A stretch of DNA of 64,000 nt, from assembly GCA_023439045.1 (NCBI GenBank), contig JAEXOY010000021.1, positions 124,001 through 188,000 on the forward strand, read 5' to 3'. Positions 51,918-60,612 of the stretch are shown in pieces. The notes under the pieces are model-generated. The model was given only the letters and a program-made list of their open reading frames with translations, made no database searches and was not told the DNA's origin. Every line of letters starts with the position of its first letter. The stretch's first letter is position 1. The stretch is from Bacillota bacterium. GTDB taxonomy: Bacteria; Bacillota; Clostridia; Acetivibrionales; DSM-1351. Made by a program: the position numbers and the translations under genes.

Positions 51918-52964
51918 ATGCTATATCCAATGAAATTTGTGCCAGTTTATAAGGACTATATCTGGGGTGGGCGCTACTTTGAAAAACTTGGACGACAGCT
52001 ACCAGATGGGAAGGTGGCGGAAAGTTGGGAAGTATCCTGCCATAAAAATGGTGTCAATATCGTAGCAAATGGCGAATTAAAGGGCAAGACTCTGTTGGAC
52101 GTTATAGCTATGGATAGCAAGAGCATATTAGGTACCCGCTTTAATTCAGATTGTAAGGAAGTACCGCTTCTAATAAAGTTGATTGATGCAAATGATAGGC
52201 TCTCTGTTCAAGTTCATCCTGATGATAGTTATGCAGCTGTATTTGAAGGTGGACTTGGTAAAAATGAGATGTGGTACATAGTAGATGCAAAGCCAGGGGC
52301 AAAGTTGGTTGCAGGGCTAAAGCCGGGAGTTACAAAGGAAGCGTTTGAACTTGCAACCAAGGAAAATCGAATTGAGGAATGCCTCAACGAGATTGAGGTT
52401 AAACGCGGTGATGTTATTTTTATTCCGGCTGGTTTAATACATTCAATTGGAGAGGGAATAGTAATAGTAGAAATTCAGCAGATTTCTGATACTACTTATA
52501 GGGTGTTTGACTATAATAGGGTGTACGGTAATGGAGTAGAGAGACCTCTTCAGATTGATAAAGCACTAGATGTTATTGATTTTAAGCCTTCCAATAGGTC
52601 TGAAAAGTACAAGGGAATCACCGTAAAACACAGCTGCGCTTTGACAAAGACGTACATGCTTGCAAACAGATACTTTAGCTGCGAAAGGTATGATGCAAAC
52701 GGAGAATTCAGTGAAGCTACTGATGGAAGCAAATTCTACATATACATATTTCTTGAGGGCAGTGGAAGCATAAAATCAGGAGAAATATCGCTTACCTTTA
52801 ATGCGGGTGAAACTATTTTTATTCCTGCGGCATTAGGTGAGTATACTTTTGATGGTTGTTTTACTGCACTTAAAACCTATGTTCCAGACCTTATAAATGA
52901 TATTGTAGAGAAGATGAGGGCGGCAGGCTGCTCTGATGTGGACATTTTTTCAGTTCTAAAATAA
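51918..52964 (+). CDS. manA: Mannose-6-phosphate isomerase, class I
   Basis: The 348-residue zinc enzyme interconverts mannose-6-phosphate and fructose-6-phosphate. It starts MKFVPVYKDYIWGGRYF shortly after the first Met and has the zinc-site residues in VQVHPDD (His), KNEMWYI (Glu) and AGLIHSIGEG (His). It is close to the short Firmicute form. I start at 51918 because GAGG is 9 nt upstream; the frame extends to 51801 but that stretch contains the promoter. It follows the exporter operon but has its own promoter and terminator. Confidence 0.94.
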   Translation: MLYPMKFVPVYKDYIWGGRYFEKLGRQLPDGKVAESWEVSCHKNGVNIVANGELKGKTLLDVIAMDSKSILGTRFNSDCKEVPLLIKLIDANDRLSVQVHPDDSYAAVFEGGLGKNEMWYIVDAKPGAKLVAGLKPGVTKEAFELATKENRIEECLNEIEVKRGDVIFIPAGLIHSIGEGIVIVEIQQISDTTYRVFDYNRVYGNGVERPLQIDKALDVIDFKPSNRSEKYKGITVKHSCALTKTYMLANRYFSCERYDANGEFSEATDGSKFYIYIFLEGSGSIKSGEISLTFNAGETIFIPAALGEYTFDGCFTALKTYVPDLINDIVEKMRAAGCSDVDIFSVLK

Positions 52965-52979
52965 AATAATACTGCCATT

Positions 52980-53033
52980 AGGTTGCTGAACACATGCATT
53001 TATGTATAGCATTAGTGTTCAGCAGCCTTTTTT
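52980..53033 (+). terminator. manA terminator
   Basis: Arms AGGTTGCTGAACAC and GTGTTCAGCAGCCT flank a 21-nt loop and end in seven Ts. Confidence 0.88.
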
Positions 53034-53044
53034 TAGAATATAGA

Positions 53045-53130
53045 AATTTATAAGTTTTAGAGTGTTACAGAAGTGTTGGTAATGCTGAGATTGAATGTTT
53101 GCCTAGAAAATCCTAGAAGAATAAATTTTC
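53045..53130 (+). repeat. Structured dispersed repeat, shorter copy
   Basis: Bases 53051-53099 are identical to 29227-29275. The similar part goes on to about 53130 (CTAGAAAATCC and AGAAGAATAAA are shared). The long hairpin found in the other copy is missing here. Both copies lie just after a gene and in the same orientation. The rest of 53131-53254 is AT-rich leader DNA with two copies of GGTTTAATATTTAAG-like sequence. Confidence 0.8.
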
Positions 53131-53254
53131 TTGTCCTTAAGCAAGAGGCATTTGAAAAAAAATTAATAATGGTTTAATATTTAAGCTATGGTTAATATTT
53201 AAGTTTAATAATTGATTAGTAAGAAGAAACTTTTTTGACAATTTAGGAGTGTTA

Positions 53255-54070
53255 ATGCAGAATAAATCGGATTCTTTATTTAATATAAAACATTTAGATG
53301 AATATGCAAGGCATAGTAATACCCTTAATAGTATCAATAGCCTTGCAAAGTTAATTGTTACAGTATTCTATGTTGTAATCCTGGCATCGTTTAGCAGGTA
53401 TCAAGTAATAGCTCTTCTTCCATTTATGCTTTTGCCAGTATTAGCTGTTAGTATTGGTGAACTTCCTGTTACTTTAGTAATCAAAAGGATTTTATTTTTT
53501 GAACCTTTTATTATCATAGCAGCTATACTAAATCCATTATTAGATAGACAGCTAATACATATTAATGGTCTGGTAATAGCAGCAGGATGGTTAACTTTTA
53601 TTTCGCTGGTTATAAAAGGTACACTTATGATTAGTGTAGGTATAATTTTGATTGCATCAACGGGGATAGATGGCATAGCTAGTGCATTGAGGAGTTTAAG
53701 AATTCCATCCATTTTTATAACGGTTGTTGTTCTTATTTATCGATATTTTTATGTACTTATGGAGGAAGCATCAAATATGGTTAAGGCTCATTCTATGAGA
53801 AAAACCAATGGGAAAGGTATTGAACTTAAGGTGTTCTCAACCATGATGGGGCAGCTGCTCCTACGAACCTTTTCACGGGCACAGAGGATATATTATGCTA
53901 TGATTCTCAGGGGCTATAAAGGTGAAGGCTTTATTAGTAGAAATGCTAAATTTGGTTTTAAGGACATTATATTTGTTCTTTTCACTTGCGGCTTTTTTGC
54001 ACTTGCGAGGATTTACAATATTCCGTTGCTAATTGGAGATTTATTCTATATTTTAGCTAATTTGATATAA
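53255..54070 (+). CDS. ECF transporter transmembrane component (CbiQ/EcfT family)
   Basis: The 271-residue protein has five or six helices and the coupling motif pattern at its end: EASNMVKAHSMRKTNGKG and AQRIYYAMILRGYKGEG, with the two Ala-Arg-Gly-like segments that bind the ATPase. It forms the scaffold for a vitamin or metal transporter with the CbiO ATPase encoded 11 bp later. No substrate-binding S component (CbiM or other) is nearby. I start at the ATG at 53255, with AGGAG 5 nt upstream. Confidence 0.88.
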   Translation: MQNKSDSLFNIKHLDEYARHSNTLNSINSLAKLIVTVFYVVILASFSRYQVIALLPFMLLPVLAVSIGELPVTLVIKRILFFEPFIIIAAILNPLLDRQLIHINGLVIAAGWLTFISLVIKGTLMISVGIILIASTGIDGIASALRSLRIPSIFITVVVLIYRYFYVLMEEASNMVKAHSMRKTNGKGIELKVFSTMMGQLLLRTFSRAQRIYYAMILRGYKGEGFISRNAKFGFKDIIFVLFTCGFFALARIYNIPLLIGDLFYILANLI

Positions 54071-54081
54071 AGGAGAACAAT

Positions 54082-54849
54082 ATGAGCCATCATAAGATAG
54101 AGCTTTCTCAGGTAAGTTATACTTATCCTGATGGTAATAGGGCCATTGATGAAATATCATTTCTTATAGGACACGGTGAGGCTATAGGAATAGTTGGGGC
54201 TAATGGAGCAGGAAAATCAACTCTTTTATCCATCCTTACGGGGATTGTTTTTCCTCAGCAAGGCGTTGTTAGAATTGGTGATATTCCAGTTACAAAAAAA
54301 ACCCTCAGTGAAATAAGGCGTAGTATAGGAATGACATTTCAAGACCCCGATGACCAGCTTTTTATGACTACAGTATATGACGATGTGGCCTTTGGCCCTA
54401 GAAATCTTATGCTTGATGAAAGTGAAGTAAAGAAAAGAGTAGATGAAGCACTCACAGAGGTGGGGATGCAGAATATAGCAAACAGGCCATCCTACAGGCT
54501 CTCAGGTGGTGAAAAGAGGCTTGTTTCTATTGCAACAACAACTGCCATGAAACCGGACATTCTAATTATGGATGAACCCTCTGCCTCACTTGACCCTAAG
54601 GCGAGAAGACGATTGATGTATATTTTAAAAGGCTTCAGTCACACAAAGATAATTACAAGCCATGATTTGGATATGATTTTGGAAATATGTGAAAGAACAA
54701 TAGTGCTTAAAAATGGCAGAATTGCAGCAGACGGAAAAACTGCTGAAATACTCACAAATGCTAGTCTAATGGAGGAATGTGGACTAGAAGCCCCATTATC
54801 CATCAATAATTGCCCTATTTGTGGTTCAAACAAGCTACCCTTAAAATAA
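54082..54849 (+). CDS. ECF transporter ATPase (CbiO/EcfA family)
   Basis: The 255-residue ATPase has Walker A GANGAGKST, Q-loop TFQDPDDQLF, signature LSGGEKRLVS, Walker B ILIMDEPSASLD and a switch His in TSHDLDM. It has only one ATPase copy, so it would work as a homodimer. The C-terminal tail ends NCPICGSNKLPLK, a CPxCG pair that is unusual for this family. AAAGGAG lies 6 nt before the ATG. It pairs with the preceding CbiQ-type protein. Confidence 0.92.
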   Translation: MSHHKIELSQVSYTYPDGNRAIDEISFLIGHGEAIGIVGANGAGKSTLLSILTGIVFPQQGVVRIGDIPVTKKTLSEIRRSIGMTFQDPDDQLFMTTVYDDVAFGPRNLMLDESEVKKRVDEALTEVGMQNIANRPSYRLSGGEKRLVSIATTTAMKPDILIMDEPSASLDPKARRRLMYILKGFSHTKIITSHDLDMILEICERTIVLKNGRIAADGKTAEILTNASLMEECGLEAPLSINNCPICGSNKLPLK

Positions 54850-54916
54850 CTTTTATGCTAAAATTTCTATCGGGCATTAAGTAATAATACCTGGTTAATG
54901 GGGTCATATTATTAAA

Positions 54917-55840
54917 ATGAAAAAAAATTACTACTATATTATTTACAAATTAGCTGGCTTTATTGATAAGTTTAGGCCTTCATGGTCTATTAAACTGTAT
55001 AACAGAATACTTACTGCTTGCGACTCAAACAAGCATTCTATACCCAGAGAAGAGGTTCTATTGGATATTGCTTTTTCATTGGATTCCATGGGTAGACAAG
55101 AGGAGGCATTGGAAACCTATCAGAAAATTCTAGATATTGACGCAAATATTGCTCGGGCATATTATGGTATGGCTATTATTTACGACGATAAAAAGAACTA
55201 TGAGCAGGCGATACCACTGTATGGAAAGGCATTTGCCATAGATGATAGCTTTGAAAGTGCATGCTTCTTTTTGGCAAATGCTTATGATGAGACAGGAGAA
55301 AAGGCGCTCGCGGCACAGTATTACGAACGTACTTCTGAAATAAACCCCCACAATTTTTGGGCTTATAACAATGTTGCTGCCGTTTATGAGGACTTAGGTC
55401 AATATGATAAGGCATTGAACGCGATACGAAAAGCTTTGGCAATTCAACCGGGACACTATAAGGCTCTATTTAATGCTGGAGTTATAATGAATAGGCTTGG
55501 TTATACTAACAAGGCAGCTGATTATTATCAAAAATCCATCAGTGCAAATCCGAGTTATTCTTACTGCTACTTAAATTATTCTTTAATATTTGCTGAAAAA
55601 GGTGAGTATCAAAAAGCAGTGGAGATATTGACTCAGGGAATAAAAATATGCCCCTCTGCCTCTTTTCTTTACTATAATAGGGCATGTTTTTTTATGCATA
55701 TAGAGGAAGCTTACAAGAAAGCGTTATGTGACTTGAAAAAGGCATGTTCTCTTTGTGCTGAACTTGTAGAATACATGAAAAGGGATTCTGAACTGGATCC
55801 TCTTAGGTCCATGAAAGAATACATGATTACTTTTGGTTGA
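54917..55840 (+). CDS. Tetratricopeptide repeat protein
   Basis: The 307-residue soluble protein has about six TPR units from residue 45 on, for example MGRQEEALETYQKILDID, KKNYEQAIPLYGKAFAID and LGQYDKALNAIRKALAIQ. These form a helical scaffold for protein binding. The N-terminal 40 residues are basic and hydrophobic but contain no clear signal peptide. No enzymatic domain is seen. The ribosome site before 54917 is weak. It follows the ECF ATPase by 67 bp and may be read with it, though a functional link is not evident. Confidence 0.85.
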   Translation: MKKNYYYIIYKLAGFIDKFRPSWSIKLYNRILTACDSNKHSIPREEVLLDIAFSLDSMGRQEEALETYQKILDIDANIARAYYGMAIIYDDKKNYEQAIPLYGKAFAIDDSFESACFFLANAYDETGEKALAAQYYERTSEINPHNFWAYNNVAAVYEDLGQYDKALNAIRKALAIQPGHYKALFNAGVIMNRLGYTNKAADYYQKSISANPSYSYCYLNYSLIFAEKGEYQKAVEILTQGIKICPSASFLYYNRACFFMHIEEAYKKALCDLKKACSLCAELVEYMKRDSELDPLRSMKEYMITFG

Positions 55841-56004
55841 TGAATAAAACACACATGGAAATGGTTTATTCACAATACATGTATTAACTGCTAAACGTAG
55901 CACAAATAATAAAAATAAATAGTAATACGAAGATAGATTTAGAACACAAATATACACAGTGATAATTTATATAAACATATGAATTACATAAGATGAGGTT
56001 AAAT

Positions 56005-56859
56005 ATGAGTGAAAAGAATAGATTATTTGCACCAGAGGAAATAGCAAGACAGACGGTTGAAAATGGGGTAAAAAAAGCTAATTCCAGCTTTATAAAGCTA
56101 TTAGTACTTGGCATACTGGCAGGGGCATTTATTGCATTTGCTGCTGAGGGCTCAAATGCCGCTATATATGGGATGAATAACCTAGGCTTAGGGAAAGCAC
56201 TAGCTGGAGCTTTATTCGCAACAGGTTTAATGCTTGTAATAATCGCGGGTGGCGAGCTGTTCACAGGTAATACTCTGATGGTGTGCGCGCTGGCTGAGAG
56301 AAAGATAAAATTGAGAGGGCTTTTAAAGAATTGGGTTGCTGTATATATCGGAAACTTTGTTGGCGCTTTAACAATAGTGCTTCTTATATATTTTTCAGGA
56401 CAGCTTGGTTTTTCACATGACTTATTAGGAGCATTCACCATAAAGACAGCGGCATACAAAACTTCTCTGACCTTTATTAATGCTTTTTCAATGGGAATTC
56501 TATGTAACTGGCTGGTAACACTGGCTGTTTGGATGGCTTATGGAACAAAAGATATGATGGGAAGACTATTTGCAATTTTCTTTCCAATTTGGTTATTTAT
56601 CACATCAGGCTTTGAGCACAGTGTTGCAAATATGTATTATATTCCTATGGGTATTCTGGCAAAAGGTAATGCGGATATGGTTTCTCAGGCCATGTCCTTA
56701 GGAGCAACTGCTTCACAAATTGAGGGGCTTAATTGGGGCAACTTTTTTGTAGGGAACTTACTACCTGTCACATTAGGAAACATAGTTGGCGGGGTTTTAT
56801 TTACAGGATTGGCTTATTGGTTTGTTTACATTAACAGAAAAGAAGCTACTAAAAACTAG
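56005..56859 (+). CDS. Formate/nitrite transporter family channel
   Basis: The 284-residue protein has six helices and the FNT signature segments GILAGAFIAFAAEGSNAA, AGGELFTGNTLM and GILCNWLVTLAVWMAY, followed by GFEHSVANMYYIP. These form a pentameric channel for formate, nitrite or hydrosulfide. In a fermenting clostridium formate is the likely load. I start at the ATG at 56005, with GAGGT 5 nt upstream; the one at 55993 overlaps that site. No pyruvate formate-lyase is adjacent. Confidence 0.92.
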   Translation: MSEKNRLFAPEEIARQTVENGVKKANSSFIKLLVLGILAGAFIAFAAEGSNAAIYGMNNLGLGKALAGALFATGLMLVIIAGGELFTGNTLMVCALAERKIKLRGLLKNWVAVYIGNFVGALTIVLLIYFSGQLGFSHDLLGAFTIKTAAYKTSLTFINAFSMGILCNWLVTLAVWMAYGTKDMMGRLFAIFFPIWLFITSGFEHSVANMYYIPMGILAKGNADMVSQAMSLGATASQIEGLNWGNFFVGNLLPVTLGNIVGGVLFTGLAYWFVYINRKEATKN

Positions 56860-56898
56860 TGTATTATTGTTTCCAATTTTCATAACGCAACAAAAAAT

Positions 56899-56927
56899 AA
56901 GCTAGTAAAAACTAGCTTCTTTTTGCT
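56899..56927 (+). terminator. Terminator after the FNT gene
   Basis: AAGCTAGT pairs with ACTAGCTT across an AAAA loop, followed by CTTTTT. It overlaps the last codons of the convergent PQ-loop gene. Confidence 0.85.
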
Positions 56928-57187
56928 TCCGTTTCTTCATACCGTTTGTTTCTATAATATAACAATATATCTGTTGATACCATTAAAAGGTTAATTATGT
57001 ACAGAATCATGACGATATCACGACTGTAGAGAATTTTATGTGTTATTCCACACAGATATCCAAAAACAACAATATACAGAAACATAACGCTTTTCCCTGC
57101 TGTTTTTTTTGAGGTATAAGATTTATATATCTGTACCGGCCAAGCTGCACCAAAACTGAGTAGCATCAATGCTTCAAATATACTCAA
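56912..57187 (-). CDS. PQ-loop / SemiSWEET-like small membrane protein
   Basis: The 91-residue protein has three hydrophobic helices and the PQ-loop-like WPVQIYKSYTSKKTAGKS in the first one. This is the size and layout of SemiSWEET proteins, which dimerise to form a sugar pore. The substrate is not known. The start is TTG at 57187, with GGGG about 11 nt upstream. Its end overlaps the terminator of the FNT gene. Confidence 0.8.
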   Translation of the reverse strand: MSIFEALMLLSFGAAWPVQIYKSYTSKKTAGKSVMFLYIVVFGYLCGITHKILYSRDIVMILYIINLLMVSTDILLYYRNKRYEETEAKRS

Positions 57188-57286
57188 GCTGATTATCCCC
57201 TTTGCGATTAATTATATGGACTTAATAGTTCGTTCACTAAATAAGCCATAAAACTAATTATACCTCAGGTAATCTATAAAGCAATA

Positions 57287-58180
57287 TCAAGGACAAAAGT
57301 TCTTAAAGAACTGAGTAGTTGAAATACCGTGCGGTCTATTCTTTCTTTTTAGCTGGTAAAGAGACTCAGTATCTCCAACCTTGAGCTTGTTTACTCCCTC
57401 ATAGCAGGATAGAGATGCTTTGAAGCCCATATCCTTTAGTATGGCTTCCGACTCCTTGCTAATAAAACCAAATGGATAGGTAAAAGTATTAGGCGTTATT
57501 CCAGTAGCTAAAGTTATTTTCTGCTGAAGCTTGCTTATATCTGAATTGAGTACCATTTTGTACTGCTCTAGCGATTCACCTCGTTTTCTTTTAGTCCCCA
57601 GACGCACACCTGTTGAGTGCATGTTATAAGTGTGATTCTGTATCTCAAAATAGCCTGAGTCGGTTATTTCTTTAAGCTGATCCCATGAAATATGAGCATA
57701 ATTTAGATTGGTACTTGGGTGTATGGAGTAATCTTCAGAATATTTTCCTACTATTGAGATTACAGCTTTCATCTTGTATTTCTCCAGAAGAGGTCTGCCA
57801 TAAGCATAATTATTGTAGAGTCCATCATCAAACGTGATTATTACTGGTTTTGCAGGCAAGGGACTTCCGGTATATACATAGTCTATAAGTTCAGTCATGT
57901 TGATAGCACTATAGCCCCTGTCGCTTAAGTATTTTAGGTCATTTTCAAGTTCAGTAGGGGTTATTACATACTTTCCGAGGTTAGCCGATTGCTTTAGCAC
58001 GCTATGGTACATTATTATTGGAACAGCAACCTCATCGTTTGATTTTTCAAGTTGTTGCTCAGTAAATGCAGTTATGGGAGAATATGCTATCAGAGCAGAT
58101 GATAGTGAAAGTATAAAAAGTATAGTTACCACCAATGATATATACTTGATTGTCCTTCTATTTATCAATATTATTTTCAT
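57287..58180 (-). CDS. Polysaccharide deacetylase
   Basis: The 297-residue protein has an N-terminal membrane anchor (about 11-33) and a NodB-type domain with VPIIMYHSV, the metal-site IITFDDGLYNNY and the His pair in EIQNHTYNMHS. It would remove acetyl groups from peptidoglycan or another envelope glycan outside the cell. I start at 58180, with AGGAG 9 nt upstream. It begins 1 nt after the M23 peptidase stop, so the two are one operon and may act on the same wall. Confidence 0.92.
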   Translation of the reverse strand: MKIILINRRTIKYISLVVTILFILSLSSALIAYSPITAFTEQQLEKSNDEVAVPIIMYHSVLKQSANLGKYVITPTELENDLKYLSDRGYSAINMTELIDYVYTGSPLPAKPVIITFDDGLYNNYAYGRPLLEKYKMKAVISIVGKYSEDYSIHPSTNLNYAHISWDQLKEITDSGYFEIQNHTYNMHSTGVRLGTKRKRGESLEQYKMVLNSDISKLQQKITLATGITPNTFTYPFGFISKESEAILKDMGFKASLSCYEGVNKLKVGDTESLYQLKRKNRPHGISTTQFFKNFCP

Positions 58181-58181
58181 A

Positions 58182-59249
58182 TCAATCATCTCCTAGGCTA
58201 ATACTGCTAGGAGTCGAAGGCTCAAGCAGTTCGAAGTTTCTGTAATAATCTCTTGTCTCCTCATCTTTTACTACAGCTGAACGGTTCTTCTGCAATAGGT
58301 TTACTATGTTATATACATCAATCCATATCTCGTTATTACTTTCCTTTTGAGACTCATCAAATATTAGCTGCATTCCAAAATGCAAATGAGGAGTGGTAAT
58401 ATTATTTACGTTTTCGCGAGTACTGTACCCTGTCATACCCAAATAGCCTATTACATCGCCTGCCTTTACCGTTTTTCCAACGTATAAATCAGAATGAAAA
58501 GGCTTATCCTTTCTCAGATGTGCATAGTAATAGTAGCGTTTATTATCGAAGCTCCTGATACCAATTCTCCAACCGCCATACATATTCCAACCCATTGCTT
58601 CCACGCGTCCTGACTCAACAGCTACTATCGGTGTGCCGATATTACCCATCAAATCATTTCCAAGGTGCTTTCTTGCATAGCCGAAGGAACGTCCGTCTCC
58701 AAAGTCATCATAGTGGCTGAAACCATAACCCTTTGCAATAGGGGAAAAAACTTTGAGCCCGTATTTTTTAACCCAAATTTTATTTTCACTATTTTCGGGG
58801 TCCTTTTCTTGAACCTCATATTCCCCCAAGAAGTTTCCAAGTATTGCGGAGTAGGCCTCGAAATAATACTTATAATACTTTGAATCCTTCATAATCTGCT
58901 CTATTGTTTCCCCATTTTTGATTCGAGCTGCTATTTTATCGAGGTCTTTAGATTTATACTTTTTAAAATCTCCACCATATTTGGTACCAAGATAAGAGAG
59001 TAATTCTATCCAGTTCAAATGGACTTGTTGGTTATAGGTTTTAATATCCATGGACATAGCTTTTTCCATTGCGGGATAGGTTACATTGAATTCTACCCAT
59101 TTTATATAGCGTTTATCGCTGCTAACTGTAATGCTTTCTGTATTGTATAATTTATAAATACCAAATGAAGCGGCGACTATAATGCAACCACTCAAAACAG
59201 ATAGGGCTATTATTAATATTTTCTTATGTCTCGTTATCCAACTAATCAA
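58182..59249 (-). CDS. M23-family membrane-anchored peptidase
   Basis: The protein of about 355 residues has an N-terminal helix (about 12-35), a helical middle, and a LytM domain with HLGNDLMG (zinc His and Asp) and TPHLHFGMQ (HxH). It would cut peptide bridges in peptidoglycan or bind them. Two starts are possible. The ATG at 59267 has no good ribosome site. The in-frame TTG at 59249 has AAAGGA 8 nt upstream, so I prefer the TTG. It is followed directly by the deacetylase gene. The pair recalls sporulation or germination wall enzymes, but this is inference. Confidence 0.88.
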   Translation of the reverse strand: MISWITRHKKILIIALSVLSGCIIVAASFGIYKLYNTESITVSSDKRYIKWVEFNVTYPAMEKAMSMDIKTYNQQVHLNWIELLSYLGTKYGGDFKKYKSKDLDKIAARIKNGETIEQIMKDSKYYKYYFEAYSAILGNFLGEYEVQEKDPENSENKIWVKKYGLKVFSPIAKGYGFSHYDDFGDGRSFGYARKHLGNDLMGNIGTPIVAVESGRVEAMGWNMYGGWRIGIRSFDNKRYYYYAHLRKDKPFHSDLYVGKTVKAGDVIGYLGMTGYSTRENVNNITTPHLHFGMQLIFDESQKESNNEIWIDVYNIVNLLQKNRSAVVKDEETRDYYRNFELLEPSTPSSISLGDD

Positions 59250-59480
59250 TTGTATCCATCCTTTCATGAATAATTACTCTATGTTAATTTATTGGGTCCA
59301 ATACTAAATTTGCTAAGTTATACAGGCTGTATTATTAATTACCAACAACCTACAATAAAATTTATGCCAAATAATGTAGGTTTAGACTTTTAGTAGGACA
59401 AAGATAAATAAATATCCATTGAGCTTTAATATTCATTTAAATTGAAAAAATAAAAATCTATCAAAATATCAAATTAGTGC

Positions 59481-59509
59481 TTTACTTTGTTAAAGTTATG
59501 AAGTAAAAT
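59481..59509 (+). promoter_or_regulatory. Promoter of the glutamine-type ABC importer
   Basis: TTTACT, a 17-bp spacer and TAAAAT lie 75 bp before the binding-protein gene. Elsewhere in the gene-free 59268-59583 there is a stem AACCTACA/TGTAGGTT (59347-59382) with no T run and no other feature I can name. Confidence 0.6.
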
Positions 59510-59583
59510 ACCTATGAGGAATTGATGTATACATAAAACTATAGAGAAAAATTAATTATTTGTTTTGAAGGGAAGGATTTATT

Positions 59584-60453
59584 ATGAAAAAGGGATTATT
59601 AAAGGGTCTAGCAATAGCTTTAGCACTAACATTTGTACTTGGAGGTTGCGGAACATCAGGTTCGTCCGATAATACAGCAGCAAGTTCAGCTGGTAGTACA
59701 GCGTCTGATGCTGCAAAGGATTCCCAAACTAGCGATAAATCATGGGATAAGGTTAAGGAAAAGGGAGAATTCGTGCTTGGGCTTGATGAAAATTTCCCAC
59801 CAATGGGCTTTAAAGATGATAATGGAGAAATAGTAGGTTATGACATTGACCTCGCAACGGAGGTTTGTTCACGTTTGGGTGTTGCCCTAAACATTCAGCC
59901 AATTAACTGGGATGCAAAGGATGTTGAGCTTAACACCGGTAACATAGATTGTATCTGGAACGGTTTTACTATTAAAGAAGATAGAAAGAAGACTATACTC
60001 TTTACCGAGCCATACATGGATAATCAGCAGGTACTAGTAGTAAAGGGTGATTCTCCTTATAATACAATTGATGATTTGAAAGGCAAGAAGGTTTCCTTAC
60101 AAGCGGGTTCAAGTGCTGCCGACGCTCTTAACAGCAGAGCAGATTTCAAAGGTACCCTTAAGGAAGTTGCTGAATTGAAGGATAACGCACTTTGCCTAAT
60201 GGATTTAGAAACAGGTGCTACAGATGCAGTTGTAATGGATGAAATAGTGGCAAGATACTATATCCAGATGAAGAAGGATAACTACAAGGTGCTTGACGGA
60301 TTAGCTTCAGAACAATACGGAATTGGTTTTAGAATCAATGATGTGGCATTGATGAACAAGGTTCAGGACACTCTTAAGGAAATGGCTAAGGACGGAACCA
60401 TAAAGACAATTTCCGAAAAGTGGTTTGGTAAAGATATTTCAACTATAAAATAA
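59584..60453 (+). CDS. Polar amino acid ABC transporter binding lipoprotein
   Basis: The 289-residue protein has a lipobox LGGC with Cys22, a Ser/Ala/Thr linker, and a family 3 binding domain with VLGLDENFPPMGFKDDNGE, GYDIDLATEVCSRLG and NTGNIDCIWNGFTIKEDR. It binds an amino acid such as glutamine or cystine and delivers it to the permease encoded next. AAGGGAAGGA lies before the ATG. A leaky terminator separates it from the permease, so it can be made in excess, as usual for binding proteins. Confidence 0.93.
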   Translation: MKKGLLKGLAIALALTFVLGGCGTSGSSDNTAASSAGSTASDAAKDSQTSDKSWDKVKEKGEFVLGLDENFPPMGFKDDNGEIVGYDIDLATEVCSRLGVALNIQPINWDAKDVELNTGNIDCIWNGFTIKEDRKKTILFTEPYMDNQQVLVVKGDSPYNTIDDLKGKKVSLQAGSSAADALNSRADFKGTLKEVAELKDNALCLMDLETGATDAVVMDEIVARYYIQMKKDNYKVLDGLASEQYGIGFRINDVALMNKVQDTLKEMAKDGTIKTISEKWFGKDISTIK

Positions 60454-60497
60454 TAGAAGAGAGATGTTCGTCTGTTTTATTATGCTAATCATTACTG

Positions 60498-60540
60498 AGG
60501 CTGATACCACAAGGTATTGGCCTATGTTATTTTTTATTGA
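60498..60540 (+). terminator. Intercistronic terminator between the binding protein and permease
   Basis: AGGCTGATACC pairs with GGTATTGGCCT (two G-T pairs) across ACAA, followed by ATGTTATTTTTT. It probably reduces read-through into the permease. Confidence 0.7.
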
Positions 60541-60543
60541 ATT

Positions 60544-60574
60544 TTGTCACAATACAGAATAGTTGTGTTATAAT
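60544..60574 (+). promoter_or_regulatory. Possible internal promoter before the permease
   Basis: TTGTCA and TATAAT with a 19-bp spacer, 39 bp before the permease start. The spacing is long, so this is weak. Confidence 0.4.
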
Positions 60575-60612
60575 TCATATTTGTATGAGGACCTAAAGAG
60601 GGGGAGTTTGTT

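Noticed and set aside
53131..53254. Possible cobalamin riboswitch before the CbiQ/CbiO pair
   Set aside because: No B12-box-like sequence; the region is AT-rich with simple repeats.
55884..56459. 191-codon leftward frame opposite the FNT gene
   Set aside because: Shadow of a well-supported membrane protein gene, with no family resemblance of its own.
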